From: Polytrichum commune
Taxonomy: Eukaryota; Streptophyta; Polytrichopsida; Polytrichales; Polytrichaceae
Assembly: GCA_950295325.1 (NCBI GenBank)
Contig: OX485809.1
Span: 31,062,001 to 31,126,000, forward strand
DNA: 64,000 bases
Direction: 5' to 3'
Shown: positions 37,578 through 48,649 of the stretch, piece by piece
How positions within the stretch are numbered: position 1 is the first letter of the stretch
How the letters are laid out: the number at the start of each line of letters is the position of its first letter
Made by a program: the position numbers and the translations under genes
Notes under the pieces: model-generated
What the model saw: only the letters and a program-made list of their open reading frames with translations
What the model was told of the DNA's origin: nothing
The model's database searches: none

Positions 37578-38494
37578 TTGAAGCTATGGCGTTGGGATTT
37601 TCTGAAATCGGAGGTTGTGCATGCAATAGCATTAGGTCAGCTTGTCTCATTGCTAACCACGGTCACAAGGTTTTTCTCCACCTTGTTAGTGCAACAAAGC
37701 ATTAACGCTCCAACTGCTCAAGCATTCTTCAACTACTTCCTCATCATGACTTTCTTCGGAACATGCTTCCTCCGCCGGCAGACTCGAAGCCAAGGTCCAT
37801 GTATGTGCATTTCGGTATCGGATCTATGGATATGAAAGGCAACTACCTTGCGGTGAAAGCTTACGAATACATCTCTCTCACCAGCGTCATGCTCTTAAAT
37901 TGCTTCAGCATCCCAAACGCGTTGGTGTTCACCTACACATTATTGAGAACTCGGTACTCTCTCCATCACATGGTAGGTACCTCGGTTTGCGTGTCTGGGA
38001 TAATTCTAATTGTTTTCTTAGATGTGCACCCCCAAGATGGACAAGGAGGAGGGCAACATATGGGGCTTGGAGATTTTCTTGCGGTGTGCGCAGCCATCTT
38101 GTACACATGCTCAAGCATCGGCCATGAATTCTACCTCCGAAAAGTGGATTTCAGTGAACTTCTAGCCCATGTTGGACTCTTCAGCACCCTGATCAGCTTC
38201 CTTCAGTTACGGTTTCTTGAGTGGCACCAAGTTGCAAATATCCAGTGGACATCGATCTTCATTCTCCCATTCAATTTATCCATCACCACCTTCGTCCCCC
38301 ACGCCCCCCAAACCGGTGGCTCTGCTATGCTGAACCTTTCCATCCTCACCTCTGACATGTGGGCAGTTGCTCTTCGTGCTTGCGTCTTCCACCAACCTGT
38401 TGATAACCTTTACTTCCTCTCCTTCACCATGGTGGTCATCAGCTTGGTGTACGTTGTACTCTCTATGGCGGCACACCAACTATCTCCCCCCTAG
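37578..38494 (+). pseudogene. SLC35F1/DUF914-type transporter, frameshifted and 5'-truncated
   Basis: SLC35F (DUF914) proteins are ten-helix membrane transporters of the drug/metabolite superfamily; substrates are mostly unknown. The first frame (from 37578) gives IALGQLVSLLTTVTRFFSTL and APTAQAFFNYFLIMTFFGT. It then loses register between about 37785 and 37800. A second frame continues with MDMKGNYLAVKAYEYISLTS, LLRTRYSLHHMVGTSVCVSG, IGHEFYLRKVDFSELLAHVG and GSAMLNLSILTSDMWAV, ending at 38494. Order and spacing match the family. A stop (TAA at 37572) lies just upstream and no in-frame ATG precedes the homology, so the 5' end is missing. The body has no introns, unlike its intact neighbours, so a retrocopy is possible. 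A single sequencing indel could explain the frame break, but not the missing start or the duplicated 3' part downstream. Confidence 0.75.
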
Positions 38495-38519
38495 ATGCAA
38501 CAATAAAGGGTAGCAATTC

Positions 38520-39290
38520 CTACCATGAAGTCAAGGATCATTGGGAACCAACAACTATAGATGTAGCTGAGGCATTGAATTCAAATCAAATAATGACTAT
38601 CGTGGATTGACTAGCCGAATCGGTTCTCCACCAGGTTTTATTCGATGTGGGTGCGACAACCGATGCGATCTATGTTACCATGTGGATGGGGGCGACCTTT
38701 ATTTCCTTCGCCGTTGTGGTCATCGGCTTGGTGTTGTACGCTCTATACGGCAACACACCAACTCCGACCTCCTTCACGGATGCAGTAGCAAGGGTACTAG
38801 TCCCTACCATGAGGCCAATCATGAACTTCTGGAACCAACAATTGTAGATGCAACATACCCATCGATTCAAAGCAAATAGTAACCATCGTGGATAGACTGG
38901 CCGAATCGCTTCTCCACCGAATTCTATTCGATGTGAATGCACCGGGAAGGCCAATGATTCCTACCACAAAGTCAATGATCATCTGGAACCAACAATTGCA
39001 GATGCACCCGAGCTTTTAAACTCAAGGCAAATTGTAGCCATCGTGGATTTGCTGGCTGAACTTCTCCATTTGATTTCTATCATGCAATTTGGATGCAACA
39101 AACATTCCATTCTATATACTATGTGGATGCGGAAACTTGACAATGCAACTGTAAAGATGAGTCATTTCCAGATTGGATATTGTGGATCAAATTTAAAATA
39201 GTAATCATCATGGGTTGACTAGCTCGATTCCAACGAGTTCTTTTCCATATGAGCGCAACGACCGATGCGTTCTACTGTGTGAAAGGAGGG
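38520..39290 (+). repeat. Degenerate tandem copies of the transporter 3' region
   Basis: 38690-38850 encodes ATFISFAVVVIGLVLYALYG, a second version of the LYFLSFTMVVISLVYVVLS segment at 38410-38465. Around it, a block containing GGAACCAACAA, ATCGTGGAT, TGGC[CT]GAA and TTCTCCA recurs near 38547, 38831, 38987 and, more weakly, 39180. Spacing is irregular (roughly 150-290 bases) and copies are diverged, which points to old unequal exchange. Confidence 0.7.
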
Positions 39291-39390
39291 CCATGCAGAT
39301 GCAACTTGAGATGTGGTTTGAAAATGTTGGGCCCTACTACGTCTCTTGTAAATTAATACTCATTGCAAAACTCTTAGAGCCTAACGCCGG

Positions 39391-39516
39391 ACATGTCAAT
39401 GTCCAGATGTCACACGTCAATGCTTAGACGTCACATGTCAATGTCTAGACGTCACACGTCAATGCTTAGACGTCACATGTCAATGTCTAGACGTCACACG
39501 TCAATGCCCAGACCTG
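39391..39516 (+). repeat. 21-bp minisatellite with 42-bp higher-order unit
   Basis: Six 21-base units alternate between an ACATGTCAATGTCTAGACGTC-like type and an ACACGTCAATGCTTAGACGTC-like type. Because 21 is a multiple of three, one frame stays open across the array and gives a Met/Ser/Arg/His repeat. The flanks show no gene, so the frame is probably incidental. Confidence 0.9.
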
Positions 39517-39519
39517 AAT

Positions 39520-40744
39520 TTATTGGTTCTGCCCATGCTATTGCCCGCAGCTTGCATGACCAGATGGAACCATGGACGGAGTAAGCTTTGACGATCGACG
39601 TTAGTCATTCTTCGAGCCACAGAGCCTCTTCGGATATTGGGAACATTTCTTGCTCCCATCTCCTTGGTTATGCACCCGCATTTGTTGATGTGTTATGCAA
39701 ACAAAATATGTCAATGTGTTATGTACCAAATATGTGGAATGCATTATGCATCACGTCCAGATCTACAAATGGGTTCTGCAACAAAATTAACGGATTTGAA
39801 CTTGTTAATACACATAACTATTTCATCCAAACAGTGCATATAATCAAGTGGTCTTCATCTTTAAGCATGTAATGCCAAAATTCTATAGCTCAGTGCAAAC
39901 GCCTTCTTATTATGTGCCTATACTCATATGATCTGTAGGTTGTGCATGAATATTTTTGATCGCCCTCAATTTGATTATGTAATGGTGGTTGATATGGTGT
40001 TATGAGACTTTGCTATGTCTCATGGTTATGTTGATCCACTATAATCCACCGTTCATATCAATGTAGACCCATGATTGTTTTGTGCTCGTTCGACCGGATC
40101 ATCACTTATGAGTTTATGAGTCCCTAATCGGTTAGTTAATCCGGCTAGATTTATAATGCATATTTGTTGTTCTAATAACATATATCTACCTACACATAAC
40201 ATATTGATTTGCGAAGTTTTGTGATTGTAGCACAGTTAATCAGATTATGGTTGGAAACAAATTGTAGTTTGCACAAAACACTTACAATTCTCATTACATG
40301 AGAGTCAACTTCATGGACCTCAAACCCAATTACGTGACAAACAACAAAGATGTTAGATTTGATCCGGTTGTTTATTGTGGTAATAACTAGTAGTGTGGAA
40401 TGTTAATATATTAGCGTGGGGCAACCTAATTACACATATCCGTGTAGACATCATTTGTTCCTGTCACCACATGTGCCACTCCACAAACATAAGCAAACTC
40501 AAGAATGGAATCCAAAAATTTATGAAAGTTTCGTAACCTTGGAATAGAAGAAACAAGAATTTTTGACCCCAAGTATTTTTGAAGTCACTGATACAAGTGT
40601 CATGGGAGATTCTTTCCAAAGTGGGGTTATAGTCCCCTATTTTTGTGACTTTACAATTGTACTCTAATATATTTTCTCTGTTTTGTCTGTGATTTCCACT
40701 ACATTGACACAAAAATTAAAATTACTATTATGGGGATTGACTTG
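39520..40744. other. AT-rich intergenic DNA
   Basis: No gene or clear repeat structure seen between the minisatellite and the TA tract next to the hAT element. Confidence 0.6.
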
Positions 40745-40768
40745 TATATATATATATATATATATATA
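40745..40768. repeat. (TA)n microsatellite
   Basis: Twelve TA units, ending 12 bases before the target duplication of the hAT element. Confidence 0.9.
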
Positions 40769-40788
40769 CATTCTTGATCACATGCAAG

Positions 40789-42116
40789 CAGTGTTCAAGA
40801 TTGAAGCCCTCATATGAGTTTCATTTTGAAGGGCTCTAAAATTTGAGCCCTTCGGTTGAAGGGCTAGTTCAAATTCAAGACGTCAATTCAGTAATATAGA
40901 AATAAAATATAAAAAACTCATATTAAACTTATGCATGATTTATATGGTGCATGCTTCCAATACAATGTGAAGAATTAAGAATCAACCATCTAACTCCACC
41001 TCTTCTAGTGATAATGCCCTACGCTTGTTGGTTCTTGTGCCAATTTTCCAAGATTCAAAAATACTATCCCAATCCATGAATTCAACTCCTAACCCATTTA
41101 GACTAACCCTCATTAAAGCATCTAGTGTGTCAAGGTTGAGTCTAGTTCTCCTTTCACTCTTAACCCAATTTTGCTTTGAAAAACCACGCTCACAAACAGC
41201 AGTGCTAGTTGGGATCACAAGTATGGCTTGCCATAGCGACATCATAGTTGGCCAATTAATCATGAACTCCCGGTCATTGCCACAAAAAACCCAAGCTTCT
41301 TGCATACTTCGGCGTTCACAAACAAAACATAACATCTCCACGAATTCTAGCAATTCCGCATTGCATTGATTAACAAGGTCATCGCTCCAACGGAAATGTG
41401 TCACCAACCGGTTCAACCATTGTTCCGTTAATGTCCCTCTATCCAATTCATCTACGGGATAGTGCTTCGGGCTAAAAAGCCGGGCCGCATTGAAAATGGA
41501 CAAGTCAGGAAATCGATCATTGAGTGAATCGATGATCTTCTGCACATACTGCCTCCCCAACATGATGCATGCCTCCAATGAGCCTCCTACGTCACACTCG
41601 GGCATGGAATCATAATGCAAGATATGCATTTTTTCACACCCAAAACTATCAACATACAATATCTGCCCATTGGGTACCACCTCGCGGAGAAACTTTCCTA
41701 GGTGTTTGGTTGTCAGGCCAAAACTTACACCCAGATAGTGTCTACGAAACAAGCTGATTGTTACATCAATCGTAGAAGCTATGCTAGTGATATCTACAAG
41801 ATCAAACTGAAACTTGCGATTGACCTTATTCAACTCTGATAATATATCAACTAGCATGTGAATGAAAAATTGGAACTGAAGAGAAGTTAGATCCTTGTAC
41901 CATGTGGGTTCTTCAACCTCCCAAAGTTACCATGTACAGCGACCTCCTCGTCACTGTAGCGCTACAGTGTTGACGGGTGTAAAAATTTTGAAGACGTCAA
42001 GTGAAGTTTTCATTTTGAGTTTGGGGTTGCATTTTGAAGGGCTGTTTTGAGAGAGGTATATTTTGAAGGGCCAAATCGCGTTTGAAGGGCATTGAAGACT
42101 TCAATCTTGAACACTG
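40789..42116. mobile_element. hAT transposon, 1328 bp, internally deleted
   Basis: The ends are perfect 18-base inverted repeats, CAGTGTTCAAGATTGAAG at 40789 and its reverse complement ending at 42116. An identical 8-bp target duplication CATGCAAG lies on both sides (40781-40788 and 42117-42124). The CAGTG-type end and 8-bp duplication are hAT hallmarks. Both subterminal regions carry several TTGAAGGGC motifs, the likely transposase-binding repeats. Inside, on the minus strand, is a transposase C-terminal half only, so the copy needs help to move. The perfect duplication and uninterrupted frame argue for fairly recent insertion. Confidence 0.93.
40982..41926 (-). CDS. hAT transposase, C-terminal part
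   Basis: A single frame is open from just after a TAA at 41927-41929 to a TGA at 40982, about 314 residues; the first ATG is at 41857 (291 aa). The family hallmark is the C-terminal hAT dimerisation region, with LVIPTSTAVCERGFSKQNWV followed by SERRTRLNLDTLDALMRVSL at about residues 212-255 counted from the ATG. The sequence resembles ZMYM/ZNF862-like hAT proteins. Full transposases are about 600-750 aa with an N-terminal BED or related zinc finger; that part and the first catalytic acidic residues are absent, so the product is not expected to be active. Translation without an upstream exon would start at the internal ATG. Confidence 0.85.
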   Translation of the reverse strand, partial: LWEVEEPTWYKDLTSLQFQFFIHMLVDILSELNKVNRKFQFDLVDITSIASTIDVTISLFRRHYLGVSFGLTTKHLGKFLREVVPNGQILYVDSFGCEKMHILHYDSMPECDVGGSLEACIMLGRQYVQKIIDSLNDRFPDLSIFNAARLFSPKHYPVDELDRGTLTEQWLNRLVTHFRWSDDLVNQCNAELLEFVEMLCFVCERRSMQEAWVFCGNDREFMINWPTMMSLWQAILVIPTSTAVCERGFSKQNWVKSERRTRLNLDTLDALMRVSLNGLGVEFMDWDSIFESWKIGTRTNKRRALSLEEVELDG

Positions 42117-42124
42117 CATGCAAG

Positions 42125-42905
42125 TGTAAGCTTTTTGCTGGGAATATGAGTTGTCTGTGCCAGTTTGTCATTTCATAAATTTTAATAATATATGTTCATG
42201 AGACTTGAAGACTTAATATGCTAGGCCATAAGCTAGGGTACCACACCTACCGTGTGCAAACAAGATTGAATTAGCCCTTCTACAAGGAATACATGTATGC
42301 ATGTGTATGTGTATGTATTTGTATATGTATATATATGCATGTATGTATGTATGGTGTTTTGAGAGATTTTTGGACATAATCGGTCGAGATCCTAGTTTTT
42401 CCAAATCCAACTGGTTCTATGTAGACATCTTTTCGTTTTTCTTTATCAATTTGAGGTGCACTATATAGATTCTTTTAAAACAACGGGTGACTTTTTTTTT
42501 AACCCTTGATTCGACAAATGTAAACTCTGAGTACAATTGTTACTAAAAAGGTTAATATTCTTAGATGACCTGTTTACGTTTAGGCTATAGTGTGAGTATC
42601 TCAACCAATTTCGTCTTTGGAGTCGTGTCGGGACTCGTTGTGGGTGCAATATACGTTATTCAATGTATTGGCTATCAATTTGCCCTAGAATGGCAGATCA
42701 AATACTTGGGAGAACCACCGCTTCTCTTCAATTGAGGAAGCAAGAAGAAGCATGGTCCTTGGGGCAACACGAATGGAAGCTCATTCACTTAGACATGGCC
42801 CTAGGATAAGACAAAGAGAAATTGCCTTTTCTTCTTTGAATGACAATTTGAATTGAACCCGACTACAATGAGCTTGCTCAAAACTTGCTCCCCTTTGCAA
42901 CAATA
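42125..42905. other. Intergenic DNA with a TATG microsatellite
   Basis: 42288-42353 is an imperfect GTATGTATG/TATA tract. Nothing else is recognised. Confidence 0.6.
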
Positions 42906-42910
42906 TTGAT

Positions 42911-43243
42911 CACTAGTAGAAAACTATGTCAAAAAGCATCGCAGCTGAAATCGGTTGCGATACTTTTGACTTGCCTAATCTGTAGTTGCTAAATGACTGC
43001 AAATTTGTTTTTTTTTGGTTTAGCAACTGAAATTCTTGGAATTTGGGGGAGTGTAATATACCGTTGAAAAGGTCTTGAAAACACCTTTCCAATTATATAT
43101 CACACGCCCCAAATTTTCTATATTGCAATTGCAAAAAAAGAAAGAAGAATCTGTAGTTGTTTGACGACTATAGATCAGGCTAGTCAAAAGAACCACAATG
43201 GGAAAACAATCGCCGTTCTTTTTTGCAATGTTTTCTAGTAGTA
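42911..43243. mobile_element. Mini-CACTA (En/Spm-type) element, 333 bp
   Basis: The left end CACTAGTAGAAAA is mirrored by TTTTCTAGTAGTA at the right end with two mismatches. GAT flanks both sides (42908-42910 and 43244-43246), fitting the 3-bp CACTA target duplication. Subterminal AATCTGTAGTTG motifs occur twice inside. There is no coding capacity. Confidence 0.78.
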
Positions 43244-43246
43244 GAT

Positions 43247-44955
43247 AAATGGGAATTTACATGGAAATACAAGGCCAAATGGATTGAACATGTCTTGAGC
43301 TCATGTGGACTAATAAGGTATGTGGGTGATGTTCAATACGTTAGCAAAACTTGTGGTGCATTAGCATAGCTATGATGAAGCATCACTAGTTGAATACAAA
43401 AGTCCTTCCAATTGTGTTCACTATTGAGTGTGGAGTAGTTAGAAAAATCTAAAGACATATTAGCCGCTCTCTTTTAAACATGTGTCTCTATGTCATTTGT
43501 TCTTGGATTCTCACCTAGTTTGCACACCAATGAAATATAGGTGTCCAATGAAGAATACTAATCAAACAACACCCATGACAAACCTTGCTTACAACATGAC
43601 TCACCTTCGCACTATCCACATATCACATGTTAGTACTAAGGTAGAAATACCATAACATGTTAACCACCCTCTAGCTGTGCACTAGACCGTCGTCATAATG
43701 GTGAAGTGCCATTTCTAAAACGGATCATGGCTCAGCGGCAACTTCAATGCGTGTACACTTAGTGTAGCCAATGTGAGTCAAGTGTTAATGTACTCATGAG
43801 GTAACCGATTTAGGCGATGTTCTGTATGGAAATGCGGATTACCGTATTCGGTGTAGAGAGAATCTAGTGAACGAGTAGGAGGTTGGACAACTTTCCACTT
43901 TGAAAAATTATAACATTTTTTGTAGAGGGCAGAAAAATATGAAACAACTTGCTTGCATTCTTCATGAATCCTTCTCATCTATCTTGGGAAATTATCTCAT
44001 GATTGTCAGACCATATCTTCAATGCGAATCACCTTATTTTCACGGGTTATGGTATTTCTACCTTATACCTATTAGACTTCTTTTCCTTTGTTGGCTGATG
44101 TTGAACCATGCACAAAACGCGACATCAATCAAGACCATGGTTTTGTGTTGTCTCAATAAACTTGTTGCATTGGGAAGTTGCAAGTTACTGATAAAGAGGG
44201 TTTTGGCCAACGGATGAACTCATCCATCATCTATGACAATATTTGAACTCACCCATACGAAGTGTCATATGAAAAGTTATCATAGTCACATAAAATACCA
44301 TATGACACTAAATATCATATTTAGTGTAGTTGGGCTTTGATTTGGCTTGGATCTAGTACCCAACCATGATGTGTTGGTTCTAGGCAACGAAGGTGGGGGT
44401 CCTCATCATATCGAAGGTCATTATACATAGGGCCTATGAATTGGTTTAAGAAAGCCATTGGTTTTGATTTTGAATATTCATCAAATATTCAATTAAGGCT
44501 AAAGAGATGTTTTCTATCTTTATACATAAATTTAGCCCAAAGGTTGATATGAATATATATATGCAATAGCTTAAAGTGTTGGTTTAAGCACCCTCTACCC
44601 TAAGGGTTGTAAAATTTGTGATTGGCTATTGAACTCGTCATGGGACCACTTCGGTTTACACCTAGGAAAAAATGTTAGAGTGACTATAGAGTTCAAGGTC
44701 CTCAAAAGACATATTTTAAGGCCTACATGATACACTGACACGGTCCAACTGGTTTTGAGGTGGGAGAGGCAAAAGAGGTGCTTTGGTAGAAAGGAAAACA
44801 GGGAACCATGGCAAAGAAGTGTTGTTAAAATGAATTTTTAATGAATTTTGGTTGGGGGAAGAGAGGATGAAGACAAGAGAAGATAAGAGAATGATCAAAC
44901 TTGTTCCTTTTTGTTTTCAATTATGATTTTTTAATCTGCCCTTTTTGGGCACATA
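43247..44955. other. Intergenic DNA with a copy of dispersed repeat B
   Basis: 44180-44335 matches the second part of dispersed repeat B at 23900-24060. No gene is supported; open frames near 43900 and 44800 have no domain. Confidence 0.6.
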
Positions 44956-44959
44956 TTAA

Positions 44960-45636
44960 AGAAAATTAGCACATTCAGTTTTTGGTGCATGGTCATTCCT
45001 CTTAATCCACATTCGGTTTACACCTAGTGAGGGGCCCAAAGGCTATGTAAATTGGACCATCACGTCAGCCATGGGGGAAAAACCCATCTTCCATGGTCCG
45101 ACTTGATGGTCCATGGTGCACGGGTAGATCACTTAGTGCATTTTAAAAACGACGTGCAACATAATATAGAGAGGATTAAAATCATTTGAAATAAAAATTA
45201 TAAAGGAATTCCAAATAATGAAGGGGCCATTAAATGTAGACAATCTCATTATAAGTAAGTTAGATGGACATAAAACGTGGGCCATTATTTTTTTGTAAAA
45301 TTAATATAGGGGCTGAAGATAAGGATCCTAGAAGGTATGTTTAGTATGGTATGTAAATGGGTTTAGGACTCACGGGGATGGATGATAATTGGGATTTCCG
45401 TCTGTCCAAAATTACTTAAAAGGAATATAGAGTACAAAAAATTGCAGTGACTTGGACAATATAAGTAATGGAAGGGTGCAAACAAATGGGCCATTTTTTA
45501 AATTTAAGTAATTATAGGGAGGCTTTAATTCAGCCCTTGAAGGTAAATAGCCCCAAAACAAAAAAAACCCCAGCCACACGTGGTGCACAAAATGCCTTAG
45601 AGTGATCTACCCCTGCCATGGTGTAAACTGGCTCTG
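44960..45636 (-). repeat. Repeat E copy 1, interrupted by a nested hAT MITE
   Basis: With 45119-45615 and one target duplication removed, this is the reverse complement of 46423-46612. Shared sequence includes ACACATTCA/GCACATTCA, TTTTTGGTGCATGGTCATTC, CACATTCGGTTTACACCTA, GAGGGGCCCAAAGGCT, CTTCCATGGTCCGACTT and GGTCCATGGTG then TAAACTGGC. The inner end GTAAACTGGC resembles the start of copy 2 (TTA then GGGCCAGTTTACACC). Confidence 0.75.
45119..45615. mobile_element. Nested hAT MITE, 497 bp
   Basis: The right end, reverse-complemented, reads CAGGGGTAGATCACTCTAAG. The left end reads CACGGGTAGATCACTTAGTG. These are imperfect inverted repeats with the CAGGG-type hAT start. An identical 8-bp target duplication CCATGGTG lies at 45111-45118 and 45616-45623. 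Excising the element plus one duplication restores the continuous repeat E sequence, which independently confirms both borders. The interior is AT-rich and non-coding. Confidence 0.88.
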
Positions 45637-46422
45637 AAACAACCGGTTCCTCTTGTTTTGTGGAGGTACACTTGTATGCAATAAATTCCCTCTCGGCCAA
45701 CAAAAATGCTTTCTAAGTGAAGTCAATGACCATCCCATTTGTCCTCAATAATGAAAAGACCACCCCCCAAACAAAAATGCCTCCCATGCACACCAATTAC
45801 CGACGAGTTTCATCTGTCACAACCCGGATTTACATGGCTTGGGATCTGTGACGTATGCGTAAACTCATCCATCATGGAGGAAGGGGCTCCAGTAAAGAAT
45901 ATCTTCTACAAGGTCGAGGGCCGATTCATTCCAATTCGACTCCATTGCCATTGGACTAACTTAATTTGAGGCCCCGGACTCTGTTTTCGAAGCCAAATCA
46001 TCCTTTAAACAATGTATTTATAAGCTATAATAGACGTAACCAAATTCACTGCATTTTCACCTTCGCAATTAATGAGTTTACGTAGACTCCACGATCCCTA
46101 GCCAATTTGTATGCCCTTTATATGCCCGGTTCTCGAGGACGTACGGTGGGACCCGCCCCTATACTAGTCCAAATTCTCGTTCCAAGTCGACTCCTGTGTT
46201 ATCCGGCCCCGAAAAAAAATACGACCCTCTATCCGGGGAGACCCGGCCTTTAATCGGAAAAAAATTTTAAAATCGGTTTCACACTTGTTTGCTTTATAGG
46301 TTGTGGTGACTGGAAGTTTCTAGGAGGGCTTTTTTTAACACTCTGTTGAATACTGGCTACTGGCTATGTAACCATGATGGTTAACACGAATTGCGACTAT
46401 AAACCCGGAGCCTAGGTTCGCG
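45637..46422. other. Spacer between two head-to-head copies of repeat E
   Basis: About 790 bases without a recognised gene. An open frame near 45750-45970 lacks any domain. TGTCACAACCCGG at 45816 resembles the start of some plant LTRs, but no matching end or second LTR was seen. Confidence 0.5.
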
Positions 46423-46612
46423 TTAGGGCCAGTTTACACCATGGACCGTGAAGTCGGACCATGGAAGATGGCCTTTTCCCATGGTCCAACTTTCATGGTC
46501 CGATTTCTTTAAAAAAAAAACCAGATTCACAAAGCCTTTGGGCCCCTCATTAGGTGTAAACCGAATGTGGATCAAGAGGAATGACCATGCACCAAAAAGT
46601 GAATGTGTTGAT
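46423..46612 (+). repeat. Repeat E copy 2
   Basis: Begins GGGCCAGTTTACACC after TTA and carries a related GGTGTAAACCG further in, so it is probably a small PIF/Harbinger-like MITE plus flanking duplicated DNA. It is inverted relative to copy 1. A related start (TTA then GGGCCAGTTCACAC) occurs at 63906. Confidence 0.7.
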
Positions 46613-47994
46613 TTTTTTTCTTAAAAAAAAAACCCCCGAAAAGGATGCAGTGATAACCCGAATGCAATGATTGGGGGGACAAGATTTGTTTCACATCACT
46701 TGGGGATCACTTTTGGGTGTCATTGAGTTAACCACTTTGTGTGCATTTGTGTGTAAAGTAGGTTGTTTTAATGCCCCAATTAGGGAGACTCTACTGTACA
46801 AGTAGGGGGTTATCTTTGGGAGAACGTAACTAATTGATTACATGGGATAAAAGTGTAGAACAACTTGGAGTTCGCGTCATTTCCTCTACTCCATCTTGGA
46901 GTAAAAGGCTATTGCACTTCGTAACCCCGATAAGTAACACGCACTAATTGGGATAATCGATGTAGTTCAAGATCTTTGAAGCTAAATCCGGTGTCAAGTC
47001 AACTAAATAAGTACCCTATGGGCTAATCCATTCTCAAATTCCGAAGCAAGACTCAAATTGTTAGCATGTTTGCATTCAATCCTCAAAAGACCATATTAAG
47101 TTGGGGACCATTCACGTCCCTCTCCTTTGTAGTATAATTCATACTTGAAGTTTTTTGATTGTAGCTTGAGCCGATTCTTTGAGCGTTCATAGGTCTTTTA
47201 CGATAGAGAATAGAAGTAGAAGCATAAGCAGAAGCAGAGGAGAGGAAGGCTTCTCAAATCTTTTGGGATCATAGATATGGTGGTGGTTTTGGAAGGTGTG
47301 TGTGGATCTCCATTATGGTAGATTTTACAGAGGTTCCAATAATGACACATGGTGCAATGCAAGAGTGTGGTTTGACTTCTTTGGTGGTTTGCATTAATGT
47401 CAAATTTCATGATATAAGGGAGGGGAATATGACAATAAAGAGTGAGATTTGAGATGAGAACATCCATTCCCTAGGGTTTTGGGATCCTAGAGAAGGAGTG
47501 ACATTACAGAGGTTGATATCAAGGAGTTTAGGGTGTACACTCCGACCTCCCTAATAGCATGTGATATTATGGAATAATATCAAGTCAACATTGTAATACT
47601 TAGAACGTGATGCATGCGAGCTTGTGGTTGGCATTCTTTAGTGGAGTGTTTGAATTTCCAAACTCGTGATATATGAGAAGAATACATGACAACAAGGAGG
47701 GAGGTTTAAACTCAGCACATCCCATCCCTAAGGGTTTCAAGATAAGCGAGGGGGTGACATTACAGAAGGTGACATTACGGAGGTTTGGGTGGAGTTAGCC
47801 CTGGCCACAAAAGCGGAGTGGGAGTTCATGAAGTTCGAGGTTGTTGTAATACTGGACTTGACTTGAGTTACAAATGGATAGAATTCAGTTAGTGCTGACT
47901 CACTGTGAGCCTCCCAAGATAAGGTTGTGAGCCTTACCAGAATGAACCTCCCCATCATTTCATGCAGGCCTCTCCTCCAACCTGGGAGATAGAC
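46613..47994. other. Repeat-derived intergenic DNA
   Basis: 46640-46860 is a diverged inverted relative of dispersed repeat A. 46920-46967 is one end of inverted-repeat family D. 47530-47770 resembles 53745-53980, sharing GATATTATGGAATAA, GTCAACATTG, GTGATATATG and AGGAGTGACA-like blocks. No gene is supported. Confidence 0.6.
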
Positions 47995-48450
47995 GGACCC
48001 TTAAGATAGATACACGGAAAACGTTGAAAATAAGTTGATTCGGCCACAAAGAGTGGCTTCAAATTTGTGCAATATTTTTTTCCAGAGTTGAAGTAGAATA
48101 AATGATGAGGAATGCAAGTTGTTTCGTAATCAGATTCTATGTAAATAATTAGTTATCATTTCTCAAAGAGGCAAGTTAGTAAAATCCCCTGTTTGTATAC
48201 TAGAGTCTCCCTACTATGAGCATCAAAGTACCTTACTTTGTATACAAAGGCACACAAAACGGTTAACTCACTAACACCCAAAAGCGATCGCAAGTGGTGT
48301 GAAACAACACCTATCCGGCCAATCACTGCATCCCACCTAATATTGCATCCTTTCTGGGCCACCGCTTTTATAATTAGTCGTTTTGGGTCCACACAAGAAT
48401 CATTCTATCCTTGGTTTAGTGCATCAATAGTGGTCATTTATCATTTCCGG
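47995..48450 (+). repeat. Dispersed repeat A, copy 2
   Basis: Aligns with 2560-3020 along its length with many substitutions. No coding capacity is evident. Confidence 0.75.
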
Positions 48451-48649
48451 TTTTTCTACCTTATGCGTAACGATATCACAAATGACAAGATGTCACTCCA
48501 TTTACTAACAAATTTTGTACACCACAACTTTCTCATGGTAGTTGTCCGGTAGGTTCCGGACACCGCTACATTCATGAGATCATGGACTATAAGTCATTGT
48601 ACCTTGTGAAAACTTGAGACCAAAATCAAGTTGTTGGTGAATGTTTGAA

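Noticed and set aside
39393-39584. Met/Ser/Arg/His repeat protein
   Set aside because: The frame is open only because the minisatellite unit is a multiple of three; no gene context is present.
41025-41757. Plus-strand frames across the hAT element
   Set aside because: They are shadows of the minus-strand transposase frame, which carries the recognisable dimerisation region.
45739-45969. 76-codon plus-strand frame and a TGTCACAACCCGG LTR-like start
   Set aside because: No domain in the peptide; no matching LTR end, primer site or second LTR could be found.
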